The notes under the pieces: model-generated
Seen by the model: the letters and a program-made list of their open reading frames with translations, nothing else
What the model was told of the DNA's origin: nothing
Databases searched by the model: none
Position numbers and translations under genes: made by a program
Shown here: one piece after another, positions 12,181-23,800 of the stretch
How the letters are laid out: each line of letters opens with the position of its first letter
Numbering within the stretch: position 1 is the first letter of the stretch
NCBI GenBank assembly: GCA_964020975.1
Contig: OZ026630.1
Coordinates: 24,830,739 to 24,894,738 of the forward strand
Direction: 5' to 3'
DNA: 64,000 bases
Source: Hermodice carunculata
Taxonomy: Eukaryota > Annelida > Polychaeta > Eunicida > Amphinomidae

Positions 12181-12339
12181 TTATATTTCGTCTATAACTT
12201 CTTTGGCTTAAAAATCCAAAGAAAAAAGAAAGGAAAGCAGAAGGAAACTTTTTAAGATGTAAGTGCCAAACACGGATAATATATTAGTCGATAAATGTTA
12301 GAAAGTACAAAAAGGGGTTCAAACAGAAGAGAGAAAACC

Positions 12340-12410
12340 CAACACGGGATCCAAACCTGCATGGATTGGTCGCATTTTTATTATCACTTAACCATTACGC
12401 CAATCGATCA
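12340..12410 (-). repeat. tRNA-like fragment, probably the head of a SINE
   Basis: On the minus strand a good A box, TGGCGTAATGGTTAAG (12387-12402), is followed 30 bases later by a B-box-like GGTTTGGATCC (12347-12357). Spacing fits a tRNA-derived RNA polymerase III promoter. The flanks do not pair into an acceptor stem, so a working tRNA gene is unlikely; a SINE head or tRNA pseudogene is the best reading. Confidence 0.45.
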
Positions 12411-14455
12411 TTCTGCATATCAACTGATAATTATTGCACCACAAAGGACACGTTTTTGTTAAACCAATTGAAAATCCGTTTATTATGGGACACGTTCGTT
12501 TGGATTATCGCAGCCAAACATTTATTATTTCTTAACTGTTGTAAAATGGGAGCTTTAATGTGAAACAGATTTACAATAGGTGACGACTTCTACATGATGA
12601 CATTAAAGGCGGATACGCCCCCTGTATTACGCTGACTGAATTTTTCATTTGACCCACTTGACATGGAATTGTGCATTATGTTAATGACTTCGCTACCAAA
12701 ATGACAGCTGGTTGCTCGTAATGGGGGGACTTCTTTCTCGTAAAAAGTAACAAATAGTGACAGATTTCGGTAAGATAGTGCAGAATTTAGCTGGGACATG
12801 AAGTCATCACGCAAAATGCACTGGTTTCGCAGCTTTGCTTTTTTTTCTACCTTTGTGAAGTGCAAAATTCCCATTTCTATTCATGGTGAGACGACCTCTA
12901 GGTACGCACATTCCTACAAAGCTGCAAACAACGTGCGGACATATGTATATAGGTTAACTTATTTTTAAGGATACTTGTTTCTCTGTGATGCCAGTGTGCT
13001 TCTGTGAATTCCGGTCTTGGCGCTGAAAGAAGTAGGCAATCGTAGGCTGAACAATATGATGCACATGCGAGTTGTAGATATTGACACTTATTGCTCCTTA
13101 CAACGCTGATGTCATGTACATATGTATGCTCACGTGGCTCTTGGACACTGTAAATTGCTTTATTTCCACGTGGTTATACTTTCGTGGATTTTTTGTATTT
13201 TTCACATTTTACTATAGTTTTAATTTCACCATTGTGTACAGAATTCCTTTTCAAACGATGATAAAATAGCATCTCATTGTGTTTTTATTTTCACGGTTTT
13301 ATATGTAGTTGTCAGCCAGGTGAAAATGCTATGCTGATGTAACCATACAAGACCCAACATATTACGGTTGCCCTTTAGTATAACTGACTTAACATTTATT
13401 GATGTCATTTTGCTGTTTGTTGTGTAACATTACGGATGTGATATCGGAAACTTTAATTGCGTGTCGTGACGCACATGATTTGTGCTTCGAGGTATAGTCT
13501 CCAATGAAACAACTCGTTTGTGTTCCTAAGTCCATATGCATTATGTAAAATAGAAGCCATGGTAAACATTTCTGTACGGAGGTAATCAAAGCGCCTTTAA
13601 TCAATCGCATATGTCTTAATGTGACAAATTCGTCAGAAGTGACGAATTGCACATACTGCTTTGGAAGCAACCTAACAAGCTGAATAATATAGCTGCGTTT
13701 TCTGCACATGATCAGATGTCACTGCGCATACTCACGTCCTTGTAATTGAACGAACCTGGAAGTAAAATTGTTTGTTTTGAGCATTGACTATATCAAATGT
13801 TGAGCAACGTTACATATTCAGATAGTATAAATCATAATAATTTCATCTTTATGAGTCGACGTGACATTGTTCATCATCCCCATTGACATCGCACAAGCGA
13901 GAAAGGTATTGCATTTAACGCCAGCCACCTTATTTGTGTGTAAAACAAGGAATTACTAACTAGATTTTAGCACGTCCGTGTACAGACAACAATAAGACGG
14001 ATAAATACTTATTTTTTATTACGACAGACTTAATTTATGGGTCTGTAATATTCCCTTAAGACAAGTCAGACGGACAAATAAGTGTTCAAATGTTTGCCTT
14101 GTAAAAAGACGCCATTTCAACCATCCATTTGATCTTTCACGTGCGCAGACATCGGGAAGGCAAGATGTCTCTCCTGCACTTCAGAACGACAACTTTCAGC
14201 AATTCAGCGCCAGGCATTTACACGACTTCAGAAGCCAGTTCCATGCACAGCAACTTTACCTTAGCAAAACATAGTTTGTCAATGTCTCCAATGTGATTAA
14301 CAACCTGGGCAACAATAGGACGGCTCCGCACTTGTATTTCATTGGTGGTAAAATCAAAAGGTTCCAAAGGGAATAACCAGAATAATTAACCAGAGGATTT
14401 CACTTGTGGTAGAACTGAAATTCTGTGAAGGTAAAACCACAGCATTTTCTCTAAA
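12411..14455. other. Upstream region of the GPCR; no other gene seen
   Basis: About 2 kb with only unrecognised short frames (for example 13389-13709 minus). A short open frame beginning at ATG 14165 and ending near 14300 could be an upstream ORF in the GPCR leader, but nothing supports it beyond position. Confidence 0.5.
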
Positions 14456-15745
14456 ATGAACAGAACAGCACTACCTGTTGCATTTCTGGAGACTAAACAC
14501 AACGGAAATGACTGCCAGAATTTTCAATTCATAGGTGCCCTACTGTGTATTTCTATAAGTGCATTTGGTTGCATATGCAACAGCCTGGCTATTTATGCGT
14601 TGGGACTACCTAAAAGCCAGAATGTGAGGACATTTCTTCTTCGTGTGCTGGCAATATTTGACACAGCGGGCCTGCTGAGTGTGTGTTTCACCAAGATTCC
14701 TCCATTATTCGTTGTTGGCAGTAGTGACAAACCTGGATACTTTTTATCCAACATACATCCCCACATGATGCTTGGAAATTTGTCACTTTTGACATTCTCC
14801 CAGACCAGCAGCCTCTGGACAACGATCCTCGTTGCTTTACATAGGTATATTGCTATTTGTAAACCCTTCAAAGTGTTCACCTTCTGTACAAAAGGGAAAG
14901 CACGGTTCCAGGTGATTGTCATGGCTCTGGTTGTTTTCTTATACAGCATTCCGCGTGCCTTTGAATATCAAATAATCTGCACCCCGAACGGCATCTCTGC
15001 TTCGTTGCGCAAGAACGATACAAGTGCCGCAAAGTTCACTCGTATATCTTGGTACATCAACAATCGCAGGTCTGAAGAGTCGGAAATGACAAACTTCAGT
15101 AAAGCAATAAAAACTCCGTGTTCTTTCAATATCCCCACAAATTCTACAATTGCCGACATATCCACCTCTAAAACATCAGTCGGAAACATATCAACGCTCT
15201 TTGGGAATATATTTATAGGGAAAATACATCCAAGCATTCTACCAGCAAACAATCATTTTAGATGCAAAAGAGAGCGATACTTTTTAAAGAGTATCCTTTT
15301 CAGTATCATGTATCGTAACATATGTTTTCAATCCTTTTCATCTCTCTTACCGGCCACTATTTTAGCAATCCTTACGATGAAAATAATTCAAGGATTTCGC
15401 AAGGCGAAACAGGAAAGATCTCTATTTCGTGCACATGCTTATATAACGGTGGGCAATATGACACTCATTCTGTTGGGTATTATGTTGCTTCAACTTTTTT
15501 TTATGACTCTAATTGCTATAACTAGGCTGATCAAAACTGTCATGCCAATAATAAACTGTAGCAATCATCCCTTACTACATCGTTACATCACCATTACGGA
15601 CGCCCTTGTGCCTATTAATTACTCAGTCAACTTCGTAATGTATATAATTTTTGGGCGACCCTTGCGTCAGGTGTTTGTGAATAGATTATACACTTTGATT
15701 AGAACGTACAAGCATACTAGGAAACAGACCAACGAGCCAGAGTAG
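14456..15745 (+). CDS. Class A (rhodopsin-like) GPCR, neuropeptide-receptor type, single exon
   Basis: The product is a 429-residue seven-helix receptor in the plasma membrane that would couple a ligand, probably a peptide, to G proteins. Helices are at about residues 24-49 (with N42 in CNSLAIYAL), 57-79, 105-135, 151-170, 285-312, 330-357 and 376-399. TM3 ends HRYIAICKP at 129-137, so the usual D/E-R-Y is HRY. TM7 ends NYSVNFVMY, with NF in place of NP, as in FMRFamide-like receptors of invertebrates. TM6 lacks the usual C-W-x-P. The second extracellular loop is very long (about 100 residues) and carries several N-glycosylation sequons (N187, N213, N229, N244). The ATG is the first in frame, and no intron interrupts it. 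Intronless form suggests a lineage-expanded, retro-derived family. The ligand is unknown. Confidence 0.92.
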   Translation: MNRTALPVAFLETKHNGNDCQNFQFIGALLCISISAFGCICNSLAIYALGLPKSQNVRTFLLRVLAIFDTAGLLSVCFTKIPPLFVVGSSDKPGYFLSNIHPHMMLGNLSLLTFSQTSSLWTTILVALHRYIAICKPFKVFTFCTKGKARFQVIVMALVVFLYSIPRAFEYQIICTPNGISASLRKNDTSAAKFTRISWYINNRRSEESEMTNFSKAIKTPCSFNIPTNSTIADISTSKTSVGNISTLFGNIFIGKIHPSILPANNHFRCKRERYFLKSILFSIMYRNICFQSFSSLLPATILAILTMKIIQGFRKAKQERSLFRAHAYITVGNMTLILLGIMLLQLFFMTLIAITRLIKTVMPIINCSNHPLLHRYITITDALVPINYSVNFVMYIIFGRPLRQVFVNRLYTLIRTYKHTRKQTNEPE

Positions 15746-15925
15746 TGGGATCAGTACTTTTGCACATATCCTACTGGATATTGGATGAACCACATCGATT
15801 TATCAATCGTATTGTGTCATATGTTTGCGGCTAAGATCAACTGGTATTACCTTGTTTTGCCTATGTTCTTTGCCGCTACATGTGTCCTGTATTTATTCAA
15901 ATTTTATTGGAAGTTTACTGAAACA

Positions 15926-15931
15926 AATAAA
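15926..15931 (+). promoter_or_regulatory. Possible polyadenylation signal of the GPCR
   Basis: AATAAA lies 181 bases after the GPCR stop codon, the first canonical hexamer downstream. Confidence 0.4.
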
Positions 15932-16784
15932 AAGCTGAGAGTATTAAGAATGTTATTCCAGTATTTTACAAAGGTAGGATAAGGTGTCAAACCGATGATG
16001 CACGAATATGATTCCTAATGGTTGAAAATTAAGGAAAGACATTATATGTTGACAATACGCTGGAAGTACATGAACAAGTAAATAGGGTTTTTGGTCAAAC
16101 ATTACTTAGATATTTCAAAATTGTAAAAGAAAAACGTTAAAAACTCAAAATTTATAACTTATTTTATAATTGAGAGAACTGCAGGTAGGAGAGCTACGAG
16201 GCCCTGCTCTTCCGCGCAAAACCAACTCTGGTGGCATTCCTCGCAAGCCAACGGCAAAAGAGTATTAAGGCTCAAAGGAGGTCTCCAAGCGAATGTATGT
16301 ATGTATGATTATATGTATGTATGTATGTATGTATGTATATATGTATGTATGTATTATGTACGTATGTATCTAAGTCTTTTAGAGAAATCGTTGCGAGCTC
16401 TTGTTCACGCGTGAAATGGACCTCAGTTTCTGAGCATGCGCATTGTTATGAGATAGCACATCTGGTTCCTATTTTTCTGTATATTTTACTTCGCTTCCGG
16501 TAAGGTTGTCACCAAGGTCGACGCGGATACAAAATTACCTGTGTGTGCAGCATGGCCGTTTGTGCTCGAAACCCTATTCATTCGTGATTGGGTCTAATTG
16601 AACAAAATCACAGGTCTTGAGCCCACATAACACGGGCCCATAATAGTGAGGGCAAACTAATTATTTTGTGATAGAACTCAAGGGTCACACGTTCCTGCAA
16701 GTATATACTTCAGACACTGTCTTATAGGAATGAGGACATGGATGCTAGTTCTCCATAGCCATGTATGTTTCTGACCGGGATCAG
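15932..16784. other. No gene seen; TATG microsatellite
   Basis: Non-coding sequence with an imperfect (TATG)n tract at about 16292-16372. Frames here are products of that repeat. Confidence 0.5.
16292..16372. repeat. (TATG)n microsatellite
   Basis: Imperfect TATG repeat with TATA and TACG interruptions. Confidence 0.9.
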
Positions 16785-17350
16785 CTCTCAAATTGACAAA
16801 ATCATTAGTAGTAAAATGGTATTGACTTTAATCGAGTATATGTAGACGTATTGAAATTGGAATGGTACCTCTACCTACAATAGTTTTAGCGATATTCGTG
16901 AATTAAATTTTGTGTACTCACCTAATTTGCATAAATTAAAATGTCAGAACTTTGCGTCATGGTTCATTGGATGCGTCTATGTCACAGACCAAAACTGAAG
17001 TTGTAATGGCACCTGTATCTACAATAGTTTTGGAGATAAAAAAAACTTTTAAATTATGACGTGCCCTGGCATAATTTAAAAATCTATAACTTTTGTTCAA
17101 CGTCCATTAAACTGACAGATGTCTCAAACCTGCATGTGTCAGACAGAACTTTGTGTTTTGCTATAATATTTTTTAAGGATATACAGCTTATAAATCTTTA
17201 ATTGGCCTAATTTGCATATTTTAACATAATGACTAGTCCAAAGGATATACACAACTTCACTGGTAGGTCAGTCACCACAGCAAGTTTGGGGGTTAGCGTA
17301 AATTAAATTTTACAACTTTCATTTCAATATCATAAGATGCACCTATGATA
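16785..17350 (+). repeat. Partial array of the ~145-bp repeat family
   Basis: About three to four diverged units. Each has blocks such as TGGCACCT-x-TATCTACAATAGTTTT, a run ending in CACCTAATTTGCATAAATT, and CATGGTTCATTGGATGCGTC. The array ends with the variant unit carrying GGTAGGTCAGTCACC and GCAAGTTTGG, the same order seen at 18970-19100 and 20340-20475. Confidence 0.75.
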
Positions 17351-18859
17351 TAAACCAATTAATTGAAGTGGATAGACACTTCTGTCAATAATGCATGTAC
17401 TTTTAAATATATTCAACATTTAAATTTTTTAAGTGTCCCCAATTCAGTTAACATTCTAATTTCATCAAATGTGCCCACAGTACAAACCTATGAAGAAAAA
17501 GAGAGATTGGCATTTACATGCATAATGCATTTGCAGATATTCAAAATACACTTATGCATTCATGTTTTCCTGCCACTGGATTTGCAAACTGCACAAACCC
17601 ACATAATGATATGCATACTAGGAGTACACATATTTCCAACTTCAAAAATCTGGAATTTGGTCAAAATTATAATAGATAGAGGCATCATTCCAACTGGTGC
17701 TGGTACAGATATGATTGTGGTGTACATATATATGAAGGATGCATACAAAACGTGAGCATCTGAAAATGTGCTAATCAAAGACATTTCACATTTTAAAACT
17801 TTAATAACATCAAGGAGGCCTCGTTGATAACACCAAAAGTAATTACTCAAGACACGCAATTCCAGTGTATACTTATACAGTGAAACCTCTCTACAGTGGA
17901 CACCATGAGACCAGAGAAAAGTGCCCACTCCTGAGAGGGTCAGCTCTTCTTCTGGGCAGTATGGATGAGTATATGTGCATGTACATGTAAATTATCTATA
18001 CATGCATATATTCATGTGCAATTTATACATATTATAATTCAAGGGGATGTGTTTACATGCAATACAAAACTGTCTTTGTTCCTTTATTACATAAACAAAT
18101 TTTAACAGACGATGTCACAAACCTACATGTGCATGTACCTGTGAACTGGGACAAGTACTATACTGTCTTAGTATTCCTTGTCTTGGCTATAAAGAACAGG
18201 CTTCATCCCACTGGTTACAAGAAAATAAAGACATGAATGTGTCCACTGACATGACACAAATCCACACATTGTTTCAAAATTCACAGAGTTGTGAAAACAG
18301 TCATTGAGGACTGGAAGATCATACTTTGCTGGGTCCAGCAAACTCCGCACTGTATGTGGTCTTTTTCTAGTAGAGGGCACATAAAGCAGGTTTATTCTGC
18401 CCAGAAGTGGCTGTGACTGTGCTCCTTTGGGATTGATAATCACAGAAGACTCATGATAGCCTCAGACAAAAACCGGACCAGATAGGAAAGCAGTCTCAGT
18501 CACAGTGCACTGACAGCTCTGTCCAGCAATAGTGGGAACTATAGCCTGCCCGGTACATATACATGTAGCAACCTGGAGCAGATCTGTTCTTGCATTAACA
18601 GAACGAGATTCTCTGCATTTTATTGAGCCACTCCTTACACAGTTGTTGGGAATCCTCCCCCCCCCCCCATTTGCTACAAGACCCAAACCTCCCAAACCAT
18701 ACACCTAGCATGCATGGATAGAAGGCTGCCTCTGAGACAGGTTCTAGCTAATTTGTTATGAATTCAAAATGGTTGCCTAGCACCATGGAAATTCACCAAA
18801 GAGGGATGTGGATTGTCAGGGAATTCATTGAATTTAGCACACATTTAAATTCCCCAACT
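17351..18859. other. No gene seen; short piece of a dispersed repeat
   Basis: AT-rich non-coding sequence. At about 17876-17945 it holds CAGTGAAACCTCTCTACAGTGGACACC, related to the ends of the MITE at 38174-38355. A C12 run lies at 18657-18668. Minus-strand frames 18168-18704 show no domain. Confidence 0.5.
17876..17945. repeat. Fragment related to the GTGGACACC MITE
   Basis: CAGTGAAACCTCTCTACAGT followed by GGACACC matches the terminal repeat pattern of the small element at 38174-38355. Confidence 0.55.
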
Positions 18860-19120
18860 TTTTTTGCATGCTATTGGATTTGCCACATGTCTCAAACCTA
18901 CATATGTAAGTTCGAACTTTGTGTCTATCTATAGTATTTTTGAAGATATAGAGCTTTTAAAATTTTAAGTGTCCCTAACTTGCATGATTTTAAACATTAC
19001 GACTATTCCACACGATATGACAATTTCACTGCTAGGTCAGTCACCATGGCAAGTTTGGTGGTTTTCGGAATAAAGTGTGCGAGGAAACCCTGGACAAATT
19101 TGCCTTTAAAGAAGAAAAAA

Positions 19121-19151
<31 letters not shown>

Positions 19152-20515
19152 GATAGAAAGAAAGAAAGAACTAGAAAAGAAGATTTGCTTCACAGCAAAT
19201 CTGTCTGGGTGCCTTCAAAATGAAAACAGTTTGAATTGCTGCATTTTGTATTTGTTCAATATAATCTAAATGTATTAGCCTAAGTTGTATAAATTAAAAT
19301 GTTACCACTTTGGTTCTTGGTTTATTGGATTTGGCTGTGTCACAAACTTATAAATGGACGTGAAAATAACACCACTATCTGCAGTAGGTTTGAAGCTCTC
19401 TAAGATTTTAAGTGTAAGTATTTGCGTCAATTAAAAGCCTACAACTTTAGTTCATGGTTCGTTGATTGTGGTAATGGCACACACCTACAAGTTGAAGTTG
19501 CAATGGTACTTATAATTGTACTAGTTTTTTTAAGTTATTCAAGATTTATATTTTGTGCATTAACCCTATTTGCACAAATTAAAATCCTACAACTTTGGTT
19601 CATGGTTCATTGGCTGCATCTTTGTCACAAACATGAAGAGTGAAGTTAAAATGGCACCTTTATCCATGATAGGTTTGAAGCAATTCAAGATTTAAATTTG
19701 TGTATCCACCTAGTGTGCATAAATTAATATCCTACAACTTGATTCATGGTTCATCGGTTGTGGCTATCTCATAAACCTTCAAAGTGCAGTAGGAATGGCA
19801 CCTCTGTGTATAAGAGTTTTGAAGTTGTGTAAAAAGATTTAAATTTTTGCATTCACCTAATTTGCATAAATTAAAATTTTACAGTTTCGCTTCAATGGAT
19901 GCGTTTATGTTACAAACTTTTAAAATCAATTTGTAACGCCACCTCTATCTCTTATACTTTTGAAGGTTTTCAAAAAGATTTAAATTTTATGTATTCACCT
20001 TATTTATATAAATTAGAATTCTACAACTTTGTTTTAAGGTTGATTAGATGCAGCTATGTTACAAACTTTAAATTAAAATTGGAATGACACCTGTATCTAT
20101 AATAGTTTTCAAGCTATTCCAGATTTAAATTTTGCATAATCACCTAATTTGAATAAATTGATATCGTACAAGCATCCCTATCTATGATAGTTTTATAGAT
20201 GTTCAGCTTTTTAAATTTCCAATGCCCATAATAAGTGTAATTTGAAATTCCACAACTTTTATTTACTGTCCATTGTGTTCCCATGTGTCACAAACTTATA
20301 CATGCACACTGGAAATTTGTGCATATCTGCAATAGTTTGGAAGATATCGAGCTTTTAAAATTTTAATAGCCAGTTATTTGCATAATTTTAAACATTATTA
20401 TTATTCCAAACGATATGCACAATTCCATTGGTAGGTCAGTCACCATGGCACGTTTGGTGGTTTTAGGAATAATGGTGTCCGAGAAAAACTGGCTGACAAA
20501 TTTGGGTGCCTTGGA

Positions 20516-20559
<44 letters not shown>

Positions 20560-20596
20560 AAGAAAGAAAGAAAGAAAGAGAGAAAGAGAGAAAGAG

Positions 20597-20647
<51 letters not shown>

Positions 20648-20684
20648 AGAACCCAAGGAAAAAACAATATCTGGATTGGCACTC

Positions 20685-20772
<88 letters not shown>

Positions 20773-20830
20773 TTTTGAAAAAAAAACAAATGTCTGGGTT
20801 TGCACCCAAACATAAAACAATGAGGTATCA
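18860..20830 (+). repeat. Composite tandem repeat: ~145-bp units, variant end unit and GAAA microsatellites (plus orientation)
   Basis: Six or more diverged ~145-bp units are clear between 19290 and 20340: anchor TACAACTTTGGTTCATGGTT recurs at about 19437, 19587, 19731, 19876 (weak) and 20018. A different end unit (GGTCAGTCACCATGGCA, AAGTTTGGTGGTTTT, then GACAAATTTG) occurs at 18970-19100 and 20340-20505. Each is followed by a GAAA tract (19105-19172; 20514-20647 and 20686-20770). After the first tract comes the near-palindrome GATTTGCTTCACAGCAAATC (19182-19201). The inverted copy at 39720-42165 has the same parts in the same relative order. Confidence 0.8.
20514..20770. repeat. (GAAA)n microsatellite, interrupted
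   Basis: Two long AAAG tracts, 20514-20647 (with GAGA variants) and 20686-20770, split by about 38 bases of unique sequence. All Lys/Glu/Arg or Phe/Leu/Ser frames here are artefacts of it. Confidence 0.95.
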
Positions 20831-20849
20831 CATGTTCGGTGACCAGTGT

Positions 20850-23800
20850 CAGGAAAATGTGTATGGCTGTTTGTTTTCATTTGGAGAGGTCACTGAATTC
20901 ATTCAGTGTGTGCCGGGTCATTGGGTTTAATGAATACTTTGCAGGGTCACTGCAGAGTTACTGAGTTGGCCTGTTTTGTGGGTGACTCACATGTAACTGG
21001 TAAACATGTGCAATAAGCTAGAATGGTGACCTACATTCATATGAGGTGATCCAGACAGGTTTCAATACACTGGGATGTGTGATTAAGTGGAAAACTCTGG
21101 AACAAATAAGAGATTTCTCTGTAGATATATAAAGCAGATATTTTCCTGACTGGAAAGAGGAGAAAGAATTCTGAAGGATCTGACAGAAGCTGTGTGTTGT
21201 CATCAAGCCATTGGGACTGTGAGTCATTGTTTACACTTTGTACCTGTGGAGTGTGGACATTGTCTTTGAGTGGACTTGTATATTGTACCACATTGGAACC
21301 AAACCATACTTCTGTGTGATTGGATCATCACCACACCTTTCAGCATCACATTAGACCCAAATCATACCTCTGAGGGATTTGTACCAGGTCATTTGGCACC
21401 TGTCATAGGCCTTGGAACTGTGGGACAGTACCTGTGGATAATATCACCAGGGATAAGGATTTACCTAAGACTGTTTGACTGTTGAAATACCACTGGAGAT
21501 AAGTTTGCCTACTTTGTACTGATTTTGATTGTTTATATACTGTTATTGTTAAAGTTATAGCATTCTTGTCATTCTTTGTTGAGTTCTGCTAACATTCCCG
21601 GGGGGGGGGGGGCATTGTAACAAATTATGGGGGCTCCTCCGGGATAAATCCAAGAAAAATGGGATCAAAGTCAAGACAAAACATTGAATTATTTTGCAAA
21701 AGGAACATAACAGTTGAATCATCTGGAAATTTCCGGAGGGTTCTAAATGCTGAATTTTACAATTTGAACTCAACAAAGATATCATAGTTGTTGGTCAATA
21801 TACAGACAACAGGACAACATGTCAATAGATCCAAGTGTGTTTCTGGCTAATGAGGACATAACAGTCAAAGATTTTGATAAATTGGTATAGGACAAACTGG
21901 AAAATGTGGCCAAATACTTAAATTTAGGAAAATACCTTTGAAACAAAACATAAATTCCCATTTGGTTAAACAAGGTTTCCTTGGAGATGAGGGATCAGAG
22001 GATAAAAGTTTGGAAATTCAGCTGGAATTAGCTACATTAAAACTTGAGAGTGAAAGAAAAGCAGCACAGGCAGCAAAAGAAGCTGATGAAAGAAAAGCAC
22101 AGGAATCAAGAGAAGCTAGAGAACATGACTTAAAGCTGAGAGAGCTTGAACTTAGGCATTCTAGATCAGATAATTCAGCACAGTCAGGATATTTTGATGT
22201 AGCCAAGAATGCATATTTAGTACCAAAACTTGAAGTAAGAGAAGTGTCGAAATTCTTTTTGTCTTTTGAGAAAATAGCTGAAACTTTAGAATGGCCTAGA
22301 AGAGTGTGGCCCCTTCTGTTACAAAGTAAAAGCCTAAGAAGTTTATTCATCCTCTTCCATTGAACAAAGTTCTGAGTGTGATGTGCTGAAAGATGTTGTT
22401 CTGAATGCATATGAGTTAGTACCTGAGTCTTACAGACAAAAATTCAGGGACAGCCAAAAGGAACCAGGTGAAACTAATTTGGAATTTGCCGGAAAGAAAG
22501 AGAATCTGTTTGACAGATAGTGTGCCGCCAGGAAAATAGAAAATGATTTTGACAAATTAAGGGAACTTATTTTGGCAGAAGATTTTAAAGGTTGCATTGC
22601 AAATTAAGACCTACCTGGATGAGCATAAGGCAGATAAATAACATGAAGCTGCAGTTTGGGCTGATGGCTATGAGTTGAAACATAAAAGCTTCTTTGGAAA
22701 ACACAAACAGGGTCAGTTCAGATCTAAATTTGGAAAGAAACAGGAAACAACGGGGAACCTCTACCCCCATCAAAAATCAGAAGAACAAAAGCCCAATAAT
22801 TCTCCTCATTCTGATAAACCTGCTTATCAGAAAACGGGGCAGAAGTTCTTTAGTGGACCCACATGCAGTTACACCCATAAAAGGGATCATGTCAAATCGG
22901 AGTGTTTTTCACTCCAGAGAAAGACAAATAATACTGGGGAACCAGTTGGTTTAGCCAGCATTAAGGGGCGCATACCTCTAAAAATGTCATGGACGTTTTG
23001 ATAATCTCCGTGCTAAATTTGAAAACGCACATGTTGGGGTAGCTGGGTCCATATTGGATGGCTATGAAAGTTTCAAATCAGAAGGGCTGGTGATCCAGAA
23101 AGAAAATGCTGTTGACCAAGAGGCAGTTGTGATCCTGAGGGACACTGGCGCTGCCCAGTCTTTACTTTTGGAAGATGTACTCCCTTTGTTGGATGAAACT
23201 TATCAAAAAGCCAGTGTATTACTTCAGGGTGTTGAGGGAACAGTGTTGAGGAAAATTACATTACAGTTCCACTTCACAAAGTTTTCCTGAGGTCTGATTT
23301 CAAAATTGGACCAGTGGTTATAGATAGTGTACTAGTTTCCCAATAGAAGGTGTGGCCTCCCTTCCAGGGAATAGTTTAGCAGGGGATAATGTAAAAGGTA
23401 AACTGGCACCATATTTAAGGGATGAGCCAGTCACGAGAGAGGACACAGAGCATCATGAGCAGGAATTTCCAGGCATTTTTTCCTCCTGTGTTGTGACAAG
23501 GTCAATGGCTCTTGAAGTTTCTAAACAAGAAGCCATTGACAAGGATGATGAATGTCTAGGGCTGGCAGAGACATTTTTGGCTGGTAACCTGGAGGGCCAA
23601 ATAAGCCATGAAGGTAACTTGAGTCCAGAGGTAAGCCATGACGGTCAACTCTCTGACCAGGTAAACCAAAGTGATCATCTGAGTCACATGCCTCATTTGA
23701 ATTGAGATGATTAGGGAGCAAAAAGCTGACCCTCAGTTATGTAAATTGGCAAGTACAGCTTTAACTGAAGATGAGGCACAAAAAGACCTGGTCTGTTATT

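Noticed and set aside
13389-13709. 106-codon minus frame upstream of the GPCR
   Set aside because: No domain, no codon signal and no splice context.
20363-20930. Long Lys/Glu/Arg and Phe/Leu/Ser frames on both strands
   Set aside because: Pure translation of the GAAA/TTTC microsatellite.
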